From the NCBI GenBank assembly GCA_031259225.1, contig JAIRLT010000097.1, forward strand, positions 1 through 5,443: 5,443 nt of DNA, in the 5' to 3' direction. Of this stretch, positions 1-3,959 are shown one piece after another. This DNA comes from Prevotellaceae bacterium. GTDB lineage: Bacteria > Bacteroidota > Bacteroidia > Bacteroidales > UBA932. The position numbers and the translations under genes were made by a program. Every line of letters starts with the position of its first letter. Positions within the stretch are counted from its first letter, which is position 1. A model generated the notes under the pieces. That model did not search any database, was not told the DNA's origin, and was given only the letters and a program-made list of their open reading frames with translations.

Positions 1-791
1 ACCAGCGGCTCCGGCAGCAGGGTATGCGAGTGCCCGCTGATGATAACGTCAATTCCCGGAACTTTTTCCGCCAGTTGTTCGTCTTCCGAATATTTTTTAA
101 TCGCGCTGGTGCCGCTGTGGGACAGGCAAACGACGAGGTCTGCTTTTTCATCGTTGCGCAACTTTTTCACTATACGCGTAGCCGCATCGAACCGGCTTTC
201 AAAGTCTACGGCAGCGGCAGCCGGCGCATTCCGTACCGCCTCATCGCCTATCAATCCGAAAATACCAATGCGCTTGCCGTTGCGTTCCACGATGATGTAT
301 TCCCTGACCCCGTAGTAGTCAAAAGCCGTTGCCAGCCGCGCCAATGAAGGGTTTAGCGGTTTGGCGTTCGCCGCCACAACAGGCGGGTAATTTCCTGTTT
401 GTTTTGCGGCAGTGAGCGCTTCCGCCAAGCCGTCCGTACCAAAATCAAAATCATGGTTGCCCAGCGTAACCGCATCATAATTCATCAAAGCCATTAGTTG
501 CAGCTCTGCGCAATCGGTTGGGAAGAGCATGTAGAAAAATGAACCGCTCGAGAAATCGCCGGCATCAACTAAAACCGTTTGCCCGGGATATTGTTCCCGC
601 GCCTGCCGTATCGCAGTGTATAAAGAGGCATAGCCACCTTGCAGCGCAAATGTCCCGGCGGCATTTTGCACGCGGTGCGGCACAAACATCGAATGTAAGT
701 CATGCGTGAAAAGAATGGTTATTTCCTGCGCCGGCAGCGGAACACAAAGGATATACCAAAGGAATAGTATTTGTAATTTTTTTCTATACAT
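1..791 (-). CDS. 5'-nucleotidase/UshA-type secreted metallophosphoesterase, N-terminal part (3' end outside window)
   Basis: The minus strand is open from an ATG at 789-791 to the left edge, giving 263 codons without a stop. Residues 1-22 form a hydrophobic export signal ending LPAQ, so the enzyme should act in the periplasm or at the cell surface. The calcineurin-like two-metal motifs appear in family order: FTHDLHS with D31 and H33, VDAGDF with D79, GNHDFDFG with N112 and H113, CLSHSG with H225, and SGHSH with H254 and H256. This matches the N-terminal catalytic domain of the 5'-nucleotidase/2',3'-cyclic phosphodiesterase family, which hydrolyses extracellular nucleotides for scavenging. 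The C-terminal substrate-binding domain would lie beyond the window, so substrate cannot be decided. The gene begins 28 bp after the tRNA-Ser, with no separate promoter seen, so it may be co-transcribed with it. The start is the first ATG after the tRNA and directly precedes the signal peptide. Confidence 0.93.
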   Translation of the reverse strand, partial: MYRKKLQILFLWYILCVPLPAQEITILFTHDLHSMFVPHRVQNAAGTFALQGGYASLYTAIRQAREQYPGQTVLVDAGDFSSGSFFYMLFPTDCAELQLMALMNYDAVTLGNHDFDFGTDGLAEALTAAKQTGNYPPVVAANAKPLNPSLARLATAFDYYGVREYIIVERNGKRIGIFGLIGDEAVRNAPAAAAVDFESRFDAATRIVKKLRNDEKADLVVCLSHSGTSAIKKYSEDEQLAEKVPGIDVIISGHSHTLLPEPL

Positions 792-807
792 GCTACGCTT
801 AGCATGT
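788..807 (-). other. Hairpin covering the nucleotidase start codon
   Basis: A perfect 7-bp inverted repeat, ACATGCT/AGCATGT with a 6-nt loop, lies between the tRNA 3' end and the nucleotidase. On the minus strand its 3' arm contains the ATG of that gene (789-791). No U-run follows, so it does not look like an intrinsic terminator for the tRNA. It could hide the start codon or mark the processing boundary between tRNA and mRNA; that role is inference. Confidence 0.5.
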
Positions 808-819
808 GAACAGTTTCAG

Positions 820-907
820 CGGAGAGAATGGGATTCGAACCCATGAAGCCCTTTTGGAGCTTACACACTTTCCAGGCGTGCGCCTTCGACCACTCGGCCA
901 TCTCTCC
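820..907 (-). tRNA. tRNA-Ser, anticodon GGA
   Basis: Read on the minus strand this is a class II tRNA. The acceptor stem is GGAGAGA with TCTCTCC, the D arm carries GCCGAGTGGTCGAAGGC, and the anticodon loop CTGGAAA gives anticodon GGA for UCC and UCU serine codons. A long variable arm (about GTAAGCTCCAAAAGGGCTT) and a GGTTCGAATCC T arm complete it. The long variable arm and the G discriminator at 820 are serine identity features. The bases after the discriminator are CTG, so CCA must be added after transcription. A consensus promoter lies just upstream, overlapping the end of the asparaginase gene, and the nucleotidase follows 28 bp downstream. Confidence 0.97.
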
Positions 908-921
908 TGTTATTTGGTGCG

Positions 922-929
922 CAAAATTA
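922..929 (-). promoter_or_regulatory. Bacteroidetes -7 element for tRNA-Ser
   Basis: The minus strand reads TAATTTTG, an exact fit to the TAnnTTTG -7 element of the Bacteroidetes primary sigma factor. It ends 14 bp before the mature tRNA, leaving a leader of about 8-10 nt. The expected -33 position falls inside the last codons of the asparaginase and is a poor match (GTGG rather than TTTG). Confidence 0.6.
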
Positions 930-934
930 GTAAT

Positions 935-1960
935 TTATTTTGAAATTTCACCACTGAACGAATAATTCAATTGTTCTACGATAAATTTATAGTCGTTGCT
1001 TTGCCCCAATAAGAATGCTAATTTTGTTACTGCTGCTTCTGTAGTACTGTCATAGCCGCTTACGACGCCTACCTGTTTCAAAAGAATGCCGGTTTCATAT
1101 TTTTCCATTTCAACCATGCCGGCGTGGCATTGCGATACATTCAACACAATAACGCCACGGGCGATAGCTTTCCGCAATGCTTCAATAAACCATGAAACCG
1201 TAGGCGCATTGCCGGAACCGTAAGTTTCCAGCACTACTGCGCGCAGTCCGTCAATATTCAGGATACCTTCAACTACGTTGCGCCCCATGCCCGGAAAGAT
1301 TTTCAGCACGGCAATATTACCGTCCAATCTGGTATGCAGGCGTAACGGCAAGGCTTGTCTCCCGCGGTGAATAAAAGCATCATGGTATTTTATGGATACG
1401 CCCGCTTCTGCCAGCGGCGGATAATTGGCGGAACGAAACGCCCGGAATTGTTCCGCATTGTATTTTGTTGTGCGGTTGCCGCGAAAAAGCTGGTTGTCGA
1501 AAAAGACCGTTACTTCCGGTACGCAGGGCTTGCCGTCTTTTACGGCAGCAGCAATTTCAACCGCAGAAATTAAATTTTCTTTTCCGTCGGTGCGCAACAA
1601 CCCAACCGGCAACTGGCTACCGGTAAACACTACCGGCTTCGACAAGTTTTCCAGCATAAAGCTCAACGCCGACGCGGTATATGACATCGTATCCGTGCCG
1701 TGCAGTACGACAAACCCGTCGTACGCCGCATAGTTATCATAAATCAACTGCGCCAGCCGCACCCAAAACTCCGGCTGAATTTCCGACGAATCAACCAACG
1801 GGTGAAAGGAATAAGTGTGCAGGTGAAAATTGAATTTCTTCAATTCCGGCACTTCCTGTTCTATCTCTTGAAAATTAACAGGTGTAAGCGCACCGGTTTG
1901 GGGATGGTGTTTCATGCCAATCGTCCCACCGGTGTAGATAATCAATATAGAAGGTATCAT
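935..1960 (-). CDS. ansA: Type I (cytoplasmic) L-asparaginase
   Basis: This 341-residue protein hydrolyses L-asparagine to aspartate and ammonia. It has the first active-site motif YTGGTIGM at residues 9-16, where T13 would be the nucleophile, DSSE at 57-60 for substrate binding, and the second catalytic motif HGTDTM at 87-92 with T89 and D90. TGSQLP (113-118) and RTDGKENL (123-130) are further family blocks, and K166 in RTTKYN is a plausible catalytic lysine. Length matches the E. coli AnsA class of about 338 residues. There is no signal peptide, which favours the cytoplasmic low-affinity type I enzyme over the periplasmic type II. The gene follows tatD by 74 bp in the same direction; the gap is filled by short repeats. 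The ATG at 1960 precedes the conserved strand directly and is the natural start. Confidence 0.95.
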   Translation of the reverse strand: MIPSILIIYTGGTIGMKHHPQTGALTPVNFQEIEQEVPELKKFNFHLHTYSFHPLVDSSEIQPEFWVRLAQLIYDNYAAYDGFVVLHGTDTMSYTASALSFMLENLSKPVVFTGSQLPVGLLRTDGKENLISAVEIAAAVKDGKPCVPEVTVFFDNQLFRGNRTTKYNAEQFRAFRSANYPPLAEAGVSIKYHDAFIHRGRQALPLRLHTRLDGNIAVLKIFPGMGRNVVEGILNIDGLRAVVLETYGSGNAPTVSWFIEALRKAIARGVIVLNVSQCHAGMVEMEKYETGILLKQVGVVSGYDSTTEAAVTKLAFLLGQSNDYKFIVEQLNYSFSGEISK

Positions 1961-1967
1961 ATTATGG

Positions 1968-2007
1968 ATTTACAGATTTACGAATTTACAGATTTACAGA
2001 TTTGACT
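1968..2007. repeat. 8-bp tandem repeat, unit ATTTACAG, about 4.5 copies
   Basis: The plus strand reads ATTTACAG, ATTTACGA, ATTTACAG, ATTTACAG and a degenerate ATTTGACT in exact 8-bp register, immediately upstream of the asparaginase start. On the minus strand two junctions read TAAATCTG (1973-1980 and 1989-1996), one base from the TAnnTTTG -7 element, so the array may supply promoter-like sequence. No good -33 element is present. Confidence 0.8.
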
Positions 2008-2017
2008 GGCACCACTA

Positions 2018-2050
2018 AGCACATCATCATATCATCACATTAGCACATTA
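2018..2050. repeat. Low-complexity CATCA/AGCACAT repeat overlapping the end of tatD
   Basis: AGCACAT and CATCAT/CATCACATT words recur, with AGCACAT near both ends (2018-2024 and 2042-2048). The repeat extends into the last codons of tatD and supplies its TGA stop. I see no hairpin with a U-run here. Together with the adjacent 8-bp array it occupies the whole tatD-ansA gap. Confidence 0.5.
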
Positions 2051-2817
2051 AAAAGCTGTTCGGCGTTGGCAGTAGTGGTAGCAGCGACTTTTTCCAACGG
2101 GCAATTTTTCAATGCGGCGATTTTTTCCGCAATGAACGGAATATAGCTGCTTTCGTTGCGTTGCCCGCGGTACGGGACTGGCGACAACCACGGCGCATCC
2201 GTTTCCAGTACTACATGGCGCAAGTCCAATGTTTCCACTACCTGTGCCAATTCGGCATTTTTAAAAGTTACTACGCCGCCAACGCCTATTTTGAAATCAC
2301 CGTAACGGCTGATATGCTCAAAAACGTCCATGTTGCCGGAGTAAGCATGGAACACGCCACGCAACGGCAATGATTTTACTTTATCCAAGACGCTGAATAT
2401 TTCTTCAAACGCTTCGCGTGCATGAATAATCACCGGCAATTGATAAGCAGCTGCCCACCGTAATTGCTGTTCAAAAACGATTTTTTGCTCCGTGATAAAG
2501 GCTGCGCCATAGTGCAGGTCAATACCTGTTTCGCCAATGCCGGCAAAGGTTTGGGCGTTTCCGGAAAGTTGTTGTGCAATAAAATCCAATTCTTCGCGCC
2601 AGTTCTCATTTACTTCCGTCGGATGCAACCCGATGCAGGGAAAACAACTGCCGGCAAAGCGCGCCGCTGTTTCCATCATCGGCGCATGTGTCGCTTTATG
2701 AACTGCCGGCAAAATAAATTTCTCTACGCCCGCTGCCTGCGCCCGCGTTATCGCCGCTGCCAAGTCCTCTTTAAAATCTTCGACGTACCAATGGATATGC
2801 GTATCTATAAATTTCAC
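2035..2817 (-). CDS. tatD: TatD-family metal-dependent hydrolase (putative deoxyribonuclease)
   Basis: This 260-residue protein is an amidohydrolase-fold TIM barrel of the TatD/YcfH/YabD family. The expected metal ligands are all visible: H7 and H9 in DTHIHW, E96 in GIGETGID, H132 in IIHARE, H157 in FHAYSG and D207 in ETDAPWLSP. GLHPTEV near residue 65 and NAEQLF near the C-terminus are also typical. Characterised relatives are divalent-metal DNases acting in DNA repair or turnover, but the cellular substrate of most members is unsettled. Translation appears to start at GTG (2815-2817): the frame has an upstream stop at 2845-2847 with no ATG between, and the DTHIH metal motif lies only seven residues in. 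The C-terminal residues LFNVLM and the stop sit in a low-complexity repeat, but length is normal for the family. Confidence 0.95.
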   Translation of the reverse strand: MKFIDTHIHWYVEDFKEDLAAAITRAQAAGVEKFILPAVHKATHAPMMETAARFAGSCFPCIGLHPTEVNENWREELDFIAQQLSGNAQTFAGIGETGIDLHYGAAFITEQKIVFEQQLRWAAAYQLPVIIHAREAFEEIFSVLDKVKSLPLRGVFHAYSGNMDVFEHISRYGDFKIGVGGVVTFKNAELAQVVETLDLRHVVLETDAPWLSPVPYRGQRNESSYIPFIAEKIAALKNCPLEKVAATTTANAEQLFNVLM

Positions 2818-2878
2818 GTGGTAAAAATTTTTAGAAAAACAACTTTACATGAATTACTTTGAATAATGCACAGGTGAA

Positions 2879-2909
2879 TAAAACTATTTGAATTTATGAG
2901 GAAATACAA
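2879..2909 (-). promoter_or_regulatory. Candidate promoter for tatD
   Basis: On the minus strand TTG (2907-2909) is followed after 20 bp by TAGTTTTA (2879-2886), seven of eight bases of TAnnTTTG. It would give a leader of about 55 nt. A second -7-like word, TAAAGTTG at 2840-2847, lies closer to the start but has no -33 partner. The choice between them is not decided by sequence alone. Confidence 0.35.
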
Positions 2910-2924
2910 GGACTATAACAGTAG

Positions 2925-3203
2925 TTAGTTTTTTATAAAATCGGTAAAATTTGACCAATCTTCTACCCTGAATACACGAATATCCCGCACAGATTTTTTA
3001 AACCAATCAATATTTTTAAGTGCAATAACAGCCGTTAAAAGATTTGCCATGTCGTTGTTTGTGGAAAGATACACGCTTCCTTGCGTATTGTAGAAATCAA
3101 ATTTTTCCAATACAAGGCTTATCTCATAATAAGCATTATTATACGGTTCTCTGTAATGCTTTTTCAGGTCAGATATGACCATATCGAATGCGATTGCAAA
3201 CAT
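2925..3203 (-). CDS. vapD: VapD-family endoribonuclease (Cas2-like fold), probable toxin
   Basis: This 92-residue protein resembles virulence-associated protein D of Helicobacter pylori and Haemophilus influenzae in both length and motifs. MFAIAFDM at the N-terminus carries D7, the aspartate conserved in the family's Cas2-like ferredoxin fold. TQGSVYLS (40-47) and the C-terminal block WFKKSVRDIRVFRVEDW (67-83) are highly characteristic. Known members are small dimeric RNases, and in H. influenzae VapD is paired with the antitoxin VapX. Here it is the second gene of a two-gene operon, starting 9 bp after the stop of a 57-residue protein unrelated by eye to VapX. The coding sequence looks more A/T-rich than the neighbouring housekeeping genes, which would fit horizontal acquisition. 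Toxin function is inferred from the family. Confidence 0.9.
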   Translation of the reverse strand: MFAIAFDMVISDLKKHYREPYNNAYYEISLVLEKFDFYNTQGSVYLSTNNDMANLLTAVIALKNIDWFKKSVRDIRVFRVEDWSNFTDFIKN

Positions 3204-3212
3204 TAGTTTTGC

Positions 3213-3386
3213 TTATGCCAGTTTAAAATATTTTTCCTCGCCGAAAAAAATACGGTTTAATTTATCTTTAATAGCAATAACAGTTCCTGTGAATGGATTT
3301 TTCTTCACCTCTATTATAGTGCCTTCTACCCATTCGTCAAGCCCGGTAAGTGCCGGCGCAACTTTTGCTTTATCTCCTGTTTTCAT
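3213..3386 (-). CDS. 57-residue small protein, putative VapD partner or antitoxin
   Basis: The frame is open from 3410, but I place the start at the ATG at 3384-3386: the upstream ATG at 3410 lies inside the -7 promoter element (3400-3407) and could not be in the transcript. The protein begins MKTGDKAKV and has regularly spaced short beta-strand-like segments (EGTIIEV, GTVIAIK, RIFFGEEKYFK) with glycines at turns, suggesting a small KOW/SH3-like barrel. There is no helix-turn-helix, signal peptide or membrane segment. It is lysine-rich and could bind nucleic acid or VapD itself. Its place as first gene, 9 bp ahead of vapD, matches the usual antitoxin-then-toxin order. I recall similar short proteins in Bacteroidetes but know no assigned function, so the antitoxin role is inference. 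Confidence 0.78.
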   Translation of the reverse strand: MKTGDKAKVAPALTGLDEWVEGTIIEVKKNPFTGTVIAIKDKLNRIFFGEEKYFKLA

Positions 3387-3399
3387 GGCATTTTTTTTA

Positions 3400-3407
3400 C
3401 AAATGTA
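3400..3407 (-). promoter_or_regulatory. -7 element of the vapD operon
   Basis: The minus strand reads TACATTTG, an exact TAnnTTTG match, 13 bp before the chosen ATG of the 57-residue protein. Transcription would start about 6-8 nt before that ATG, so the mRNA is nearly leaderless. The -33 position reads CTTCCC, a weak match. The element decides the start codon because it overlaps the only upstream alternative ATG. Confidence 0.6.
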
Positions 3408-3410
3408 CAA

Positions 3411-3635
3411 AAATTATTTCAACCGGGAAGACCGTGCAACAGGCATTCCATGACCGAAACTTCAAGTACCAAATACAACCGGGTATTCAATGTGCAAGAA
3501 GATAATTGCACTTGTCCGGTAGTGCATTGCCCTATGGAAATATCGCTACCAACAATAAATGCAGCCACCATGCGCCGTTTTCATACGCCGTTACTTCGAT
3601 TAAAAGCACCTGCATTTGTAACCATCTTCAGTTTA
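3411..3635. other. Region between divergent promoters, no convincing gene
   Basis: This stretch of about 225 bp separates the vapD promoter from the plus-strand RNA promoter. Short frames exist on both strands (a 64-codon plus frame at 3450-3644 and a 50-codon minus frame at 3419-3571), but none has a recognisable domain, a promoter or a start context. A 6-bp hairpin, GTGCAA/TTGCAC with an 8-nt loop, lies at 3492-3511. AACCGGG occurs twice, near 3421 and 3476. It could hold operator sites for the flanking promoters, but nothing shows this directly. Confidence 0.5.
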
Positions 3636-3668
3636 TTTGCATAGTAGTGTTATTTTTTCGTATTTTTG
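3636..3668 (+). promoter_or_regulatory. Near-consensus Bacteroidetes promoter for the non-coding RNA
   Basis: TTTG at 3636-3639 and TATTTTTG at 3661-3668 match the -33 TTTG and -7 TAnnTTTG elements exactly, separated by 21 bp, within the usual range. Transcription should begin about 3672-3676. That is precisely where the pairing-competent sequence begins (TAATCACGT, 3673-3681), which independently supports the assignment. Confidence 0.75.
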
Positions 3669-3672
3669 CATT

Positions 3673-3788
3673 TAATCACGTTAAAAATATAGGTGCGAAC
3701 ACACCACTGAGGTATAAAACACCTCTGTCTTTGGTGTGTTCGCACCTTAGCCGTTCAGTAGCGACGTGATTATTTATCTACTGAACGG
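3673..3788 (+). other. H-type pseudoknot joining the RNA 5' end to the P2 loop
   Basis: P2 is CCGTTCAGTAG (3751-3761) paired with CTACTGAACGG (3778-3788), 11 perfect base pairs. Its 16-nt loop contains ACGTGATTA (3764-3772), the exact reverse complement of TAATCACGT at the predicted transcript start (3673-3681). The two helices cross and so form a pseudoknot that encloses P1. All pairings are mutually compatible. Confidence 0.7.
3691..3747 (+). other. Long perfect hairpin P1 of the ncRNA
   Basis: AGGTGCGAACACACCA (3691-3706) pairs without mismatch with its reverse complement at 3732-3747, a 16-bp stem. The 25-nt loop contains a 5-bp sub-hairpin (GAGGT 3709-3713 with ACCTC 3721-3725). A stem this long and G/C-rich in an A/T-rich intergenic region is far from chance expectation. 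Confidence 0.85.
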
Positions 3789-3816
3789 GGACAGAGGTGT
3801 TTTTTTTCCTCTGTCC
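3716..3816 (+). other. Mutually exclusive stems around GACAGAGG (bistable switch)
   Basis: GACAGAGG (3790-3797) can pair with either of two identical copies of CCTCTGTC. Downstream pairing gives a 9-bp hairpin 3789-3797/3808-3816 with the U-run in its loop. Upstream pairing extends to 14 bp (3716-3729 with 3790-3803), ending directly at the run of eight T (3800-3807), like a terminator stem with a large loop. The upstream arm lies in the loop of P1. Confidence 0.6.
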
Positions 3817-3847
3817 TATATTTCGAGAACATTTTTATTATTTCATG

Positions 3848-3910
3848 GTTGCACGCTGAAACCCTAACGGGGACAAGGTGCAACGGAGGTGGCGTTTGGG
3901 TGAAACGCTA
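3848..3910 (+). other. Second hairpin module of the ncRNA
   Basis: GTTGCAC (3848-3854) pairs with GTGCAAC (3878-3884); the loop holds a small CCC-TAAC-GGG hairpin (3862-3871). It is followed by GCGTTT-GGGTG-AAACGC (3892-3908). Sequence within the module nearly repeats parts of the first module (AACGGGGACA-AGGTG and AGGTGC-AAC). Confidence 0.5.
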
Positions 3911-3959
3911 TTAATTTAATCAAATATTTTTTGGTCAATTTTTACATTATCCATCTGAA

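Larger units (their letters stand above)
3673..3932 (+). ncRNA. Putative structured non-coding RNA with pseudoknot and bistable stem, family unknown
   Basis: A strong promoter precedes about 260 nt with no usable ORF but dense perfect complementarity. In order: the 5' end TAATCACGT (3673-3681); a 16-bp hairpin (3691-3747); an 11-bp hairpin (3751-3788) whose loop holds ACGTGATTA, complementary to the 5' end; a 9-bp hairpin (3789-3816) around eight U; an A/U-rich linker; a 7-bp stem (3848-3854 with 3878-3884); and a 6-bp hairpin (3892-3908, extendable to 8 bp with one G-U). A T6 run lies at 3927-3932, 18 nt past the last hairpin, so the 3' end is approximate. It does not match tmRNA, RNase P RNA, SRP RNA or the riboswitches I know. 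It is divergent from the vapD operon and convergent with the cysteine-rich protein gene. No reverse transcriptase, transposase or Cas gene is in the window. Confidence 0.68.

Noticed and set aside
719..901. 60-codon minus-strand frame starting MAEWSKAHAW
   Set aside because: It is a translation of the tRNA-Ser gene and the start of the nucleotidase in another frame.
3419..3571. 50-codon minus-strand frame ahead of the vapD operon
   Set aside because: Co-directional and close to the operon, but with no domain, no promoter and a stop just before the -7 element; too weak to call a gene.
3450..3644. 64-codon plus-strand frame starting MTETSSTKYN
   Set aside because: No recognisable domain, no promoter or start context, and it ends in the ncRNA promoter region; a second overlapping frame of similar quality argues that both are chance.
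3506..3769. 87-codon plus-strand frame starting MHLSGSALPY
   Set aside because: It runs through the ncRNA promoter and both arms of the 16-bp hairpin and ends in the pseudoknot loop, so its composition is explained by the RNA structure.
3789..3816. Simple intrinsic terminator
   Set aside because: In the local hairpin the U-run is in the loop rather than after the stem; only the alternative long-range stem puts U after a stem, with a loop of about 60 nt.
3848..3884. Integron attC site, suggested by CCTAAC
   Set aside because: No paired GTTRRRY core site and no integrase or cassette array.
3673..3932. Retron msr-msd, CRISPR-associated or transposon guide RNA, or group II intron fragment
   Set aside because: No reverse transcriptase, TnpB/IscB, Cas or intron-encoded protein is in the window, and no domain V, CRISPR repeat or a1/a2 end pairing was found.
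3673..3932. Hammerhead or other small self-cleaving ribozyme
   Set aside because: The CTGAGGT and CTGAAAC words do not fit the CUGANGA and GAAA core in a three-stem layout, and no other ribozyme core was recognised.
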